Of a stretch of DNA of 64,000 bases, positions 1 to 8,485 are shown in pieces (position 1 is the stretch's first letter; the number at the start of each line of letters is the position of its first letter). The position numbers were made by a program, and so were the translations under genes. Below the pieces are notes generated by a model, which was not told the origin of the DNA, ran no database searches, and worked only from the letters and a program-made list of their open reading frames with translations. The DNA comes from Amycolatopsis sp. QT-25. GTDB taxonomy: Bacteria > Actinomycetota > Actinomycetes > Mycobacteriales > Pseudonocardiaceae. The DNA lies in assembly GCF_029369745.1 (NCBI RefSeq), contig NZ_CP120210.1:2728001-2792000 (forward strand), given 5' to 3'.

Positions 1-210
1 TTCCAGCCCGGTGTCATGGTGACGAGCGTGCCGTGGCAGCTCGAATCGTCGGAGAAGGCGATCAAACGCGACCGCAAGGCACGGCCGGCGGCAGGCGATG
101 TACGACGCGGGTTCTCCCCGGCAGGCAAACAACCCGAGAAAGCCGACGCGCTGAGGGAATCCTCCCCGGTGGTCAGGCGACCTGAAAAGAACAAGGACGA
201 AACAGAATGA
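1..210 (+). CDS. APC-type permease, C-terminal end only (partial)
   Basis: The reading frame is open from base 1 and ends in a TGA at 208-210, leaving 69 residues. The stretch is charged, rich in Lys, Arg and Pro, and has no membrane segment, as expected for the cytoplasmic tail of a transporter. The start FQPGVMVTSVPWQLESS resembles the end of the APC-superfamily permeases that I recall lying directly upstream of TrmA-type methyltransferases in actinobacteria (Rv2690c-Rv2689c order). Its stop overlaps the next gene's start as ATGA, so the two are translationally coupled. The family call rests mainly on neighbourhood, because the transmembrane part lies outside the window. Confidence 0.6.
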   Translation, partial: FQPGVMVTSVPWQLESSEKAIKRDRKARPAAGDVRRGFSPAGKQPEKADALRESSPVVRRPEKNKDETE

Positions 211-1412
211 GTGTGGACGCGTCGACCGGCACCTGGCTCGGACGAACGATCGAGCTGGAGGTCGGCGCGGTCGCGCACGGCGGGCACTGCGTAGCGCGGG
301 CGGAAGGGCGGGTCGTGTTCGTGCGGCACGCCCTGCCCGGCGAGCGGGTCCTGGCCTCGGTCACCGAGGACAAGGGCGGGGCGTTCTGCCGTGCCGACGC
401 GGTCGAGGTCCTGGAGGCGTCCCCGGAACGCGTGGAGCCGCCGTGCCCGCTCGCGGCGCCGGGCGGATGCGGCGGTTGCGACTGGCAGCACGCCGCGCCC
501 GGTCATCAACGTGAACTCAAGGCCGCGGTCGTCGCGGAACAGCTGAAGAGGCTGGCCGGGATCGAGCGCGCCGTCGTCGTCGAAGCGCTCGACGGTGGAC
601 CGCTGGACTGGCGCAGCCGCGTCCGGCTCGTCGCGGGCAAGGACGGCAAGGCGGGCTTCCGGGCGCACCACAGCCACCGCGTGATCGCCGTCGACGACTG
701 CCCGATCACCGTCCCCGGCGCGCTCGACGACGTCGTGTCGCGGAACTGGCGGCCCGGCAGCGAAATCGAGGTCACCAAGGACGGCGAGGGGCACGTGCAC
801 GTCCGCGACCTGTCGACGGTCCACGGGAAGACCAAGTCGAGGCAGCTGGCCGGCGGCCTCGCCGTGCAGCACGCCGCCGGCCGCGACTGGCGCCTCGACG
901 CCCACGGCTTCTGGCAGGTCCACCCGGCCGCCGCCGACACGCTCGCCGCCGTCGTCGCGGACTGGGCCGAGGCGCCGCGCGATGGCGTGGCTTGGGATCT
1001 GTACGCCGGTGTCGGCCTTTTCGCGTCGGTGCTCGCCGACCAGGTCGGCCCGCGCGGCCGCGTGCTCGCCATCGAATCCGGCCGCCGCGCAGTCGCCGAC
1101 GGCGAGGAGAACCTGGCCGACCTCCCGCAGGTCCGCTGGCGCTCCGGCCGCGTCGAGCACCTGCTGGCCGATGCCCCGAAACCGGTCGACGTCGTCGTCC
1201 TCGACCCGCCGCGCAAGGGCGCGGGCAAGGCCGTGGTCGAGTCCATCGTGGAGGGTTCGCCCGACCGGATCGTCTACGTGGCGTGCGACCCGGCCGCCTT
1301 GGCCCGCGACATCGCGCTGTTCGCGGAGCACGGCTACGGGCTGGTGGACCTGCGTGCTTTCGACGCCTTCCCGATGACGCATCACGTCGAATGCGTTGCG
1401 CTGCTGCAATGA
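207..1412 (+). CDS. TrmA/RumA-type class I SAM-dependent RNA (uracil-5-)methyltransferase
   Basis: A 401-residue protein predicted to methylate uridine C5 in tRNA or rRNA. An N-terminal TRAM-like beta domain (about residues 10-65) is followed by a cysteine cluster, CPLAAPGGCGGC, which matches the Fe-S ligands of RumA-like enzymes. The C-terminal Rossmann domain carries DLYAGVGLFASVLA (SAM loop), VVLDPPRKGAG, and YVACDPAALARD, whose Cys is the usual catalytic nucleophile; the chain ends with the conserved HHVE segment. The ATG overlaps the stop of the upstream permease. The target base cannot be told from sequence. It corresponds to mycobacterial Rv2689c by position and motifs. Confidence 0.9.
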   Translation: MSVDASTGTWLGRTIELEVGAVAHGGHCVARAEGRVVFVRHALPGERVLASVTEDKGGAFCRADAVEVLEASPERVEPPCPLAAPGGCGGCDWQHAAPGHQRELKAAVVAEQLKRLAGIERAVVVEALDGGPLDWRSRVRLVAGKDGKAGFRAHHSHRVIAVDDCPITVPGALDDVVSRNWRPGSEIEVTKDGEGHVHVRDLSTVHGKTKSRQLAGGLAVQHAAGRDWRLDAHGFWQVHPAAADTLAAVVADWAEAPRDGVAWDLYAGVGLFASVLADQVGPRGRVLAIESGRRAVADGEENLADLPQVRWRSGRVEHLLADAPKPVDVVVLDPPRKGAGKAVVESIVEGSPDRIVYVACDPAALARDIALFAEHGYGLVDLRAFDAFPMTHHVECVALLQ

Positions 1413-1638
1413 ATCGGGATTTGTAATCCGTCGGAATGGACTGGCTTGGTTCGGCTTGTCCGGATGTCTTCGTGCTCGCTAACTTGAGTTCCACATTCCG
1501 GAAACGGCAAGGGAACTCACGATCACATCATGAACTGTCTTACCTCGGTCCGTGGTGACTGTGCTGGAAAAGGTTGTTCCGGGTGCGATGGGCACGGCGC
1601 GATCACCTTTGCGAAGGACTGATCGAGTGGAGCCCTCA

Positions 1639-1983
1639 ATGCTTCCTCCTGGTGTCACGGCACAGGAGATCAGTTACCGCAACGGTCGGAAGCAAGTGAT
1701 CTACACGGCGCCGTACCCCTCCGAGGGGCCGGTGCTCGCACGTGATCTGCTGGGCAGGCAAGCGTGGATGTTCATGTACGCGCATTTCGTCTTCACCTGG
1801 GTGGAAGGCGCGGTCCAGGTGCAAGTCGGTCACGGAGCCCTGAGCGGGCCGAAGATGCCGCTGTGGAAGGGAATCAGTATCCCCGCGTATTGGTCGGGCC
1901 CCGCGCTGGCCGATTTCGGCCGGGCGTGGGCGCTGGACCAGCTGACCGGTGATCGGGGCACTCCGGCGGCCATTCACTTGTGA
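1639..1983 (+). CDS. Hypothetical protein, 114 aa
   Basis: I do not recognise a family. ATG 1639 is chosen because GGAG lies six bases upstream (1629-1632); the same frame is open back to 1552, so a longer form is possible. The product is mixed in composition with several aromatic clusters (WMFMYAHFVFTW near the middle) and no clear signal peptide or membrane helix. It stands alone between the RNA methyltransferase and a transposase relic. Its stop is followed by a weak stem (GAGTGGGG at 1982-1989 with CCCCACTC at 2019-2026) that could end transcription. Confidence 0.5.
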   Translation: MLPPGVTAQEISYRNGRKQVIYTAPYPSEGPVLARDLLGRQAWMFMYAHFVFTWVEGAVQVQVGHGALSGPKMPLWKGISIPAYWSGPALADFGRAWALDQLTGDRGTPAAIHL

Positions 1984-2026
1984 GTGGGGAGGATTGCGGA
2001 CCTGAACGCCCGAAATTCCCCCACTC
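1982..2026 (+). terminator. Possible weak terminator after the 114-aa gene
   Basis: Eight-base arms GAGTGGGG and CCCCACTC are separated by 29 bases and start inside the stop codon region. There is no T tract. The long loop makes this a weak call. Confidence 0.25.
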
Positions 2027-2076
2027 GACGACGGCGCCAGGAAGGAATCAAGCCCAGTAGGTGACAAATATTGCCG

Positions 2077-2490
2077 TCAGGCCGTCATGGTCAGGTTGTG
2101 CATGAAGGCGATGCCGTGGGGGGCGTGGTAGACGCCGTCGCGTTTGCCGGGTGTGGGCGTCGATGACGACCTGCATGTTCACCGCGTGCCGATAGTTCTC
2201 AGCACCGTGTCGGGGCTGTGCTTACGTGCCGCCGGTGAGAGCGCGAGCAGCGGCGCCAGGTGATCCACTACCCGGTTCGCCGCCGATTTCGAGATCCCGA
2301 CCACCAGCGCCGTCTGCCGAAATGTCGGATTCGTGCGGTAGTAAACGGCCGTCAGCAACACCCGATCCGCCAAGGACAGGCCCCACCGCCGGCCAGTGCC
2401 GGTCTGCTCACCATCCCGACCGGCGAACCCGTGAACACCGGCACCCACTCCGGCCGGTCCGCGCTGATCACCTGCACGGGACAACCTTCA
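2077..2490 (-). pseudogene. Eroded IS5-family (DDE_Tnp_4-like) transposase remnant
   Basis: Three pieces of a transposase survive in different frames, read right to left. The first is an N-terminal VISADRPEWVPVFTG. The second is a helix-turn-helix region, LSLADRVLLTAVYYRTN followed by GISKSAANRVVDHLAPLLAL. The third joins YRHAVNMQVVIDAHTR (a beta strand of the catalytic core) to DGVYHAPHGIAFMHNLTMTA, which looks like the usual C-terminus. Most of the DDE domain is deleted and at least two frameshifts are present, so it cannot be active. No terminal inverted repeats or target duplication could be placed. It lies just downstream of a frameshifted HNH gene. Confidence 0.65.
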
Positions 2491-2598
2491 GGGCCCGAAT
2501 GGCATGACTGCTCGACCGAGTACCAACGACCCGAACATGGGCATGCCGCGGAGCCCGTCGCCGGTGCGGTCGGCGCGCTCCGCGGGTTGTGCGAGGGG

Positions 2599-3856
2599 TC
2601 AGGTCACGACGCGGTGGAGAGTGTTGCGCCGTGGCACCTGTAGCGGGTCGAGGTACTGGGGCGGCACGAATTCCGGTACCCCCGCGGGAGCCATCCGGAC
2701 CTGCCAATCACCGTGGTGGATGAGCCGGTGGTGGAAGGAACAAAGCAGGACCAGGTTCCGCAGATCAGTGGGCCCGCCGTCGGCCCAATGCCGGATATGG
2801 TGGGCGTGACAGTGCTTCGGCGCTCGATGGCAGCCAGGGAAAGCGCAGCCGCCGTCGCGGATATTCAGGGCCCGGCGTTGGCCGGGAGTGACGAAGCGTT
2901 TCATCCGTCCGACATCGAGGGGCTCGCCGGCGGCGTTGAGTACCACCGGGACCATCAAGCAGTCGCAGGCGGCCAACCGGGCTTCGCGGGCGGTGATCCG
3001 GCCGACGAAGTCGAGGCACGCGGTCCCGAGTCCGGTCTTCAGGGCATCGAGTCCGACGGTCACGTGCACCAGCGTGCGGTAGCCGGAGGTGCCCGGTCGG
3101 TCCGGACAGGCGATGGCGAGGTCGAGGAGTTCGGCCCACGCGTCACCGCGGCGCTGGGGCATGGTGCGGTGGTCGGCCTGGCCGAACTCGTCGACCGGGC
3201 GCTTCGCCCCGTAGGCGTCCAGCGCGGCCGCGGTGCGGGCGCCGGTCTCGGGGTCCAGGAGCCCGGACAGTTTCCAGAAGCCGTCCTTGCGGCGCTCGAC
3301 GAAAACCTCGCGGCGCGGCGGGGCGGGTTCGGGGTCTTTCGGCTCGTTCCCATCGGGGTCGAGGTGTGCGAGCAGATCGGCTCCGGCCTCGGCGATCTCT
3401 TTCGGTCCGGCCTCGCGGGCGAGATCGGCGAGGATCTTTTCCGCCCCGGCTCGTTTCTCCGCTGGCACGTCGGACGGGATCGTGCGGAGGAACTGCAGGA
3501 TCAGGTCGATGTGCTGTTCTCCGAGTGCGCCGTCATCAGCGGCGGTGGCCGTCGCGGGCGCGAACACTGTCGCTTCACCGCCGACCTCCGTCGTGGGGTT
3601 TCAAGGCCAACGCCCGGTTCACCATGTCCCGCGCGTCACCCCGGGAGATCCGGGCGACATCGGCGAGCCACGACGCCGCATTCCCATAGCCGTACAAGCC
3701 TTCCGCGCCCCGCGACTCGACCTCGGCCAGGTATTTGCCCAACCCGGCCGAGGCCACTCTGATGACCTGCAACAGGTGTGTCACGCCGTGAGCGAGCTCC
3801 AGCTTGCCGGCGCGCCACAGCTCCTGCGGCAGTTCGGGAATGGTCGTCTCGGGCAC
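2599..3856 (-). pseudogene. DUF222/HNH endonuclease gene split by a one-base frameshift
   Basis: Two consecutive frames make one protein of the actinobacterial DUF222-HNH family. The 5' frame (3856 to 3575) gives the helical N-terminus, with ELWRAGKLELAHGVTHLLQV and ESRGAEGLYGYGNAASWLA. The 3' frame (to 2599) gives the rest of DUF222 and the HNH motif, seen as CAFPGCHRAPKHCHAHHIRHW and a later CSFHHRLIHH. Deleting one base in the plus-strand run GGGGTTT at 3595-3601 joins them smoothly through a segment reading ALNPTTEVGGEATVFAPAT. It is either a recent mutation or a homopolymer sequencing error. These genes are often multi-copy in actinomycete genomes. Confidence 0.8.
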
Positions 3857-4029
3857 CTCCTCATATTACCGAAATCGGCCACGGAATTGTCGGTAATTTT
3901 AAGCGACGATGGTAATCGCACATTTACCACTGATGGGTGATTCGGGTGACTGGTGTCGTGACGCTCGTAACCACCCGCCCTCAGCTCCGCGTCAGCAGTT
4001 CGTCTGTCCTTTATAGACTTTGTCGGTGT

Positions 4030-4060
4030 GGTACCAGGGGTGCTCACGGCCCCTGGTACC
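4030..4060. repeat. 11-bp perfect inverted repeat
   Basis: GGTACCAGGGG at 4030-4040 pairs exactly with CCCCTGGTACC at 4050-4060 around a nine-base loop. No T tract follows and no gene ends nearby, so a terminator role is not obvious. It could be a leftover of a mobile element end or a protein-binding dyad. Confidence 0.5.
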
Positions 4061-4423
4061 GACCTCGCCAGTCGTATCCGTCGCGCCCGTGCCACTGCGG
4101 AGCACCTAGGGAAGCCTCGCTCAGTCGCGCCGCCAGGTCACGTCAGCAACGACAGAAGCAAGGTTTCGTGATCAATCCAAGCTGCGTGGCAAAAGTTCTG
4201 TTAAGGATTAAGGAGAACGTGTCCGGACGTCGAAGCTTTGAATGGCGTGACCGCCACAGGGAAGCGGCGCTCAAAATCGTCCACAAGTGACTAGAAGCGG
4301 GCCTCAGTGCCTGCTTTGAGCACTTTTTGCAGTCTGACAAGAGGTCGTGAGTGGTGAGGACGGTTAAGGTCAAGAGTGCCTTGGATGCCTACTGCATTCC
4401 GGCTTCGGCTGATCGCAGGCCTG

Positions 4424-4468
4424 TGACGGTCCCCTTCCTTGCGCTAGGCGCAAGGAAGGGGACCGTCA
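4424..4468. repeat. Palindromic element, copy 1 of a five-member family
   Basis: A perfect 21-bp stem (4424-4444 with 4448-4468) closes on a three-base loop TAG. The right half (CTAGGCGCAAGGAAGGGG, then CATGTAC at the end) is nearly the same as the right half of the copy at 41877-41931. Read forward from GTG 4423 it gives V-T-V-PFLALGARKG-TVMY, matching the codon pattern of the other copies. It lies in a gene-poor gap, so a terminator role is less clear here than for the copies between convergent genes. Confidence 0.75.
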
Positions 4469-4645
4469 TGTACCCCGCGAGAGCAACCCCGGCGGCGGCA
4501 TAGCGGGCACTGGGGTCGTGATGTCATTCGAGGACTGTTGAAGCCACGCCCAGCCCCTTCAGCGATCCGCGCCTGCCTCCGACTTCAGTACGCCAAGTTT
4601 GCCTTATTCCTCGACAACCGTCCTTGCCACTCACGAGACCCAGGC

Positions 4646-5188
4646 TCAGCGTTTCAGGGTGAAGGTGAAGTCTCCGGAGACCTTCCCGCTCAACCGCGCC
4701 GCCGAAACCACCTTCCCCTCCTCGATCAGTCTTTTGACCTCACCCCGCGAAAGCCCGCAGCCTTCGGCGATCAGGCGCGCCGGCCGGACGGGAATTCGCG
4801 CCGCGAAGCGAACCGAGACGTCCAGAAAGGTCCAGTCACGCGAGGAGCCGGTGTCGAGCCGCCAGGCGCCGTCCCAGTCGAGGGCGATGCGGTTTCGATG
4901 CAGTACAGCCGGATCCTGAAGCAGTTCGGCCGCCAGGCCGAGATCGTTCTCGTGCAGCCGCGCCAAAAGCTCAGGCCGGACGGAGCGCACGTGCACCCGC
5001 TCCAAGATCGTGAGCTTCGCGGTGTTCTCGCACGCGACACAGCGCACGAGGAGCCAGACGTCGACCAGCTTGTGGTTGGCGTTGACCCGGAATTTGCCGC
5101 TTGCCCGGAAACGCCCGGACGCGCAGGCGTGGCAACGGTGGAGGACGAGAGGTAGGCAGGTGGGTACGACCACCCAGTTTTCAAGCAC
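4646..5188 (-). CDS. DUF1062 family protein
   Basis: A 180-residue protein of unknown function. The N-terminal third has two CxxC pairs (HRCHAC and RCVAC) around the segment FRVNANHKLVDVWLLVRC, which I recognise as the DUF1062 signature and which probably binds zinc. The C-terminal part is basic, with a helical segment near GCGLSRGEVKRLIEEGKV that resembles the start of an RNA-binding S4-like fold. Start GTG 5188 is the first in frame that keeps the whole domain. It stands alone, with no coupled neighbour. Confidence 0.75.
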   Translation of the reverse strand: MLENWVVVPTCLPLVLHRCHACASGRFRASGKFRVNANHKLVDVWLLVRCVACENTAKLTILERVHVRSVRPELLARLHENDLGLAAELLQDPAVLHRNRIALDWDGAWRLDTGSSRDWTFLDVSVRFAARIPVRPARLIAEGCGLSRGEVKRLIEEGKVVSAARLSGKVSGDFTFTLKR

Positions 5189-5278
5189 AGGAATACACTC
5201 GTTTCAGTGAGAAATCCGCAGCAAAAGGAGGCGCGGCGCCAAGGCGCGACGCGCGACGAAATCAGCGCTCGGGAAATC

Positions 5279-5389
5279 TCACAGGGTGTACAACGGCAGG
5301 CCCTCGGGCTCGACGACGTGGTCCGGGAGCAGGGTAATGACACGGCAATGGCCGCTCCACCGGCTTTCGGGCACGACGAAGGCCCTCAC
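5279..5389 (-). CDS. Possible 36-aa open frame downstream of betA
   Basis: A short frame from GTG 5389 to TGA 5279 reads protein-like, ending in LLPDHVVEPEGLPLYTL, with codons ending mostly in G or C. It begins 15 bases after the betA stop on the same strand. I see no ribosome binding site and recognise no family. It may be a small peptide gene or the tail of a lost gene. Confidence 0.25.
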   Translation of the reverse strand: MRAFVVPESRWSGHCRVITLLPDHVVEPEGLPLYTL

Positions 5390-5404
5390 CGGAGAAGCGC
5401 GAAG

Positions 5405-6958
5405 CTAGGAGCGCGCGTCCTCCTTGACCATGTCCGCGCACTTCTCGCCGATCGCCATCGTCGTGATGCACGGGTTGACCGCGACCAGGAACGGCATGGC
5501 CGAACCGTCCGCGACCCGCAGGCCTTCGACGCCTCGCACTCGCAGCCGCGCGTCCAGTACGGCCAGCGGATCCCCGTCACCGCCCATTTTCGCGGTGCAC
5601 GAAGGGTGGTAGACCGTGTTGTGCGTCTTGCGCAGGTAGTCGGCGATCTCGTCGTCGGTCTTGACGTCCTTGCCGGGCGCCAGTTCGGTGCCCGCCCATT
5701 CGTCCAGCGCGGGCTGTTCGGCGATCTTGCGGGCCAGTTTGACGCCGTAGGTCATCACGCGCAGGTCGTGCTCGTCGGTGAAGTAGCGCGGGTCCACCTT
5801 CGGCTTGTCCCGGTAGTCCCGGCTGCGCAGCCGCACGGTGCCGGTCGACCGGGCCCGGGTGACGTTCGGGGTCAGGCAGAAGCCGTTCTCCGTGGTCGGA
5901 TACCCCTGCCGGAGGGTGTTCATGTCGAACGGCACCGAGCCGTAGTGGAACATCAGGTCCGGCCGGTCGAGCCCTTCCTCCGTGGTCGTGAAGATACCGA
6001 TTTCCCACCATTGCGTGGACTCGGTGGTCATCGGTCGCAGGGCGTCCCACTGGATGACGCCCTCCGGGTGATCCTGCAGGTTCCCGCCGACGCCGGGGGA
6101 GTCCACCAGAACCTCCACCCCCACTTCGCGCAGATGTTCGGCGGGGCCGATTCCCGACAGCATGAGGAGTTTCGGGGTGTCGATCGCGCCCGAAGACAGG
6201 ATGACCTCGCGCCGCGCCCGCAGCGGGACACCGTGGATCAGGTCGTCGGCCAGGTACTCCGCGCCGGTGCAGCGGTTGCCGTCGAACAGCAGCCGCCGGA
6301 CGCGGGCGCCGGTGATGATCTCCAGGTTCGGCCGCTTGCCGATGATCGGGTGCAGGTACGACACGGAGGCGGACGAGCGCGTGCCGTCTTCGCGCGCGTT
6401 GATCTGGAACCAGTTCGCTCCGTGCGTCACGGTCCTGCCCGAATTGAACTCGGTCCTCGGGATGCCCGCCTGCTCGCAGGCCCGCAGCAGCGCCACGCCG
6501 GTGGGGTCGTTCGGCGGTACCGAGCGGATGGTCACCGGACCGGAGCGGCCGTGGTGGTCACCGGGGCCGTCATTGGTCTCGAGACGTTCGTACAGCGGGA
6601 AGATGTCCTTCGACGCCCAGCCCGGCAGGCCGAGTGACGACCATTCGTCGAGGTCTTCCGCCGGCGCCCAGAAGGCGATGCAGGAGTTGTGCGACGAGCA
6701 GCCCCCGAGCACCCGCGCGCGGGCGTGGCGCAGGAAGGAGTTGCCGGACTCCTGCGGTTCGACCAGGTAGTCCCAGTCGTAGCCGGATTCCAGCAGGGCC
6801 ATCCATTTCGTCAGTTCGAGCACCGCCGGCTCGTCCACATCGGACGGTCCGGCCTCCAGGAGTGCCACGGTGACGTCCGGGTCTTCCGAGAGTCTCGCCG
6901 CGACCACCGAACCCGCCGTCCCGCCGCCGACGACGATGTAGTCGAACTCTCCGGTCAC
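5405..6958 (-). CDS. betA: GMC-family choline dehydrogenase
   Basis: A 517-residue FAD-dependent oxidoreductase that should oxidise choline to betaine aldehyde. The N-terminal FAD-binding motif is YIVVGGGTAGSVVAARL, followed by LLEAG; the GMC signature region RVLGGCSSHN and the C-terminal substrate-domain segments YHPSCTAKMG and VADGSAMPFLVAVNP (with the conserved His region) are present. GTG 6958 overlaps the permease stop as GTGA and places the FAD loop at residues 7-12, as usual. It is the third gene of an operon with betB and a permease. Other GMC alcohol oxidases cannot be excluded by sequence, but the betB neighbour strongly favours choline. Confidence 0.85.
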   Translation of the reverse strand: MTGEFDYIVVGGGTAGSVVAARLSEDPDVTVALLEAGPSDVDEPAVLELTKWMALLESGYDWDYLVEPQESGNSFLRHARARVLGGCSSHNSCIAFWAPAEDLDEWSSLGLPGWASKDIFPLYERLETNDGPGDHHGRSGPVTIRSVPPNDPTGVALLRACEQAGIPRTEFNSGRTVTHGANWFQINAREDGTRSSASVSYLHPIIGKRPNLEIITGARVRRLLFDGNRCTGAEYLADDLIHGVPLRARREVILSSGAIDTPKLLMLSGIGPAEHLREVGVEVLVDSPGVGGNLQDHPEGVIQWDALRPMTTESTQWWEIGIFTTTEEGLDRPDLMFHYGSVPFDMNTLRQGYPTTENGFCLTPNVTRARSTGTVRLRSRDYRDKPKVDPRYFTDEHDLRVMTYGVKLARKIAEQPALDEWAGTELAPGKDVKTDDEIADYLRKTHNTVYHPSCTAKMGGDGDPLAVLDARLRVRGVEGLRVADGSAMPFLVAVNPCITTMAIGEKCADMVKEDARS

Positions 6959-8469
6959 TGTGCCGCCTCCTCGGGAAGTGCTTCCGCGGCGTGATCGGCC
7001 AGGACGCCGCTCTTGTGCCGCAGGACGAACCAGTAGTACGCGAAGCCGGCGACGGCCACCGCGCCGACGAACAGCACGGCCCCCCATTCGAGGTACCAGT
7101 GATACGGCTCGGTCGCGTTGTAGACCGCGCGCCGCGGCCAGGCCAGGTTCACCACGATCGCCCCGCCCCACAGCACGCCGAGGATGTTGACCGGCAGGCC
7201 CAGTTTGCCGAGCGAGAAGTACCTGGTGCCTTTCCCTTTCCGCGGAGGAGGCCACTGCCCACGCAGGCGGTCGACCAGCATCGGCACGGTGACCAGCAGG
7301 TACGCCAGGTAGATCATGATGATGCCGATACTGGTGATCACCGTGAAGATCTGCGGCTGGCCGACGTTGACCACCAGGATCAGCACCGCGATCACCCCGG
7401 AGACGATCGCGGGGATCACGGGCGTCTTCGTCTTCGGCGACACGCGCGCCAGATGCTTCCCGGCGGGCAGGTTGTTGTCGCGGCCCATCGCGAACATCAT
7501 CCGGATCGCCGCCGACTGCACGGCCAGGTTGCACACGGTGATCGCGATGACGACCGCCAGCAGGAAGATCGTGCCGATCGTGCTGCCGAGGACGTCGAGC
7601 ACGATGAACTGGAGCCCGCCGGTCGCGATCCGCGGGTCGTCGATGTCACCGACGGCCATCAGCGCGAGGAGGAGGATCAGCCCGCCGATGACGAACGACG
7701 CGATCAGCGCGCGCAGGATGGCCTTGGGTGCGTTCTTGCGCGGGTCGTGGGATTCCTCGCCGAGCGAGCTGGCGGTGTCGAAGCCGTACATGACGTAGGT
7801 CGACGCGAGCGAGGCGATCAGGAACGCCCCGAAGTATCCCCACGGCTGGTCGGCGCCGGTGCCGTTGGTCCGCATGACGACTTCCGGGCCCCGCGTGATG
7901 TTCACCGCGAGCGCGACGATCAGCAGGACCGCGGCGATCAGTTCGATGAACACCCCGGCGCTGTTGATCCGCGCCATCAGTTCGACACCCCAGGCGTTCA
8001 CCAGCGTGGTGAACAGGATCAGGACGGTACCGAGGACGACCGCGTTCACCGCGCTGTCGCCGGAGAAGGAGAAGAACGACGAGATCTGCGGAAGGGTGGT
8101 CTGATACGCCAGCGCGACCGCGGCGATGCTGACGATGGAAGCGGTCAGCATCATCCACCCGGCCAGCCAGGCGACGTGCGGGCTGCCGAGCCGTTTCGAC
8201 CAGTTGTAGATCGAACCGGCGACCGGATAGTGCGCGGCCAGTTCGGCGAACGACAGCGCCACCATCAGCTGGCCGACGAACACCATCGGCCAAGACCACC
8301 AGTACGCCGGGCCGCCGAAGCCGAAGCCGAAGTAGAACAGCTGGAAGGTCCCCGTGAGGATCGAGATGTAGCTGATCCCGGCGGCGAAGGTGTGGAAATT
8401 GCCGAGTGTTCTTTCGAGTTCCTGTTTGTACCCGAAACCGGCGAGGCCGTCATCGGTAGGATCGCTCAT
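6955..8469 (-). CDS. APC-superfamily permease of the choline operon
   Basis: A 504-residue integral membrane protein with about twelve hydrophobic segments. The N-terminus GFGYKQELERTLGNFHTFAAGIS and the following QLFYFGFGFGGPAYWW segment place it in the amino acid/GABA permease branch of the APC superfamily; FDTASSLGEESHDPRKNAPKAI is the conserved cytoplasmic loop. It sits between betB (16 bases upstream) and betA (GTGA overlap), so it probably imports choline or a related quaternary amine, although this family usually carries amino acids. A paralogue with the same N-terminal layout lies at 36861-38327 in the urea/guanidine operon. Confidence 0.8.
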   Translation of the reverse strand: MSDPTDDGLAGFGYKQELERTLGNFHTFAAGISYISILTGTFQLFYFGFGFGGPAYWWSWPMVFVGQLMVALSFAELAAHYPVAGSIYNWSKRLGSPHVAWLAGWMMLTASIVSIAAVALAYQTTLPQISSFFSFSGDSAVNAVVLGTVLILFTTLVNAWGVELMARINSAGVFIELIAAVLLIVALAVNITRGPEVVMRTNGTGADQPWGYFGAFLIASLASTYVMYGFDTASSLGEESHDPRKNAPKAILRALIASFVIGGLILLLALMAVGDIDDPRIATGGLQFIVLDVLGSTIGTIFLLAVVIAITVCNLAVQSAAIRMMFAMGRDNNLPAGKHLARVSPKTKTPVIPAIVSGVIAVLILVVNVGQPQIFTVITSIGIIMIYLAYLLVTVPMLVDRLRGQWPPPRKGKGTRYFSLGKLGLPVNILGVLWGGAIVVNLAWPRRAVYNATEPYHWYLEWGAVLFVGAVAVAGFAYYWFVLRHKSGVLADHAAEALPEEAAQ

Positions 8470-8485
8470 CGGCGATTTCCCCTGT

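Larger units (their letters stand above)
3857..4645. other. Gene-poor gap with two palindromes and a tiny frame
   Basis: About 790 bases lie between the HNH gene start and the DUF1062 gene end without a convincing gene. The part at 3860-3920 is AT-rich and probably holds the HNH gene promoter. There is an 11-bp inverted repeat at 4030-4060 and the long palindrome at 4424-4468. A 23-codon frame starts at GTG 4219 after a good AAGGAG and ends at 4290, but it resembles nothing I know. Base composition is lower in GC than in the flanking genes, consistent with decayed insertion material. Confidence 0.5.

Noticed and set aside
2713..3762. Long plus-strand frame over the HNH gene
   Set aside because: It is the mirror of the minus-strand HNH gene; composition is Gly/Val/Arg-rich without motifs, while the minus strand has clear DUF222 and HNH signatures.
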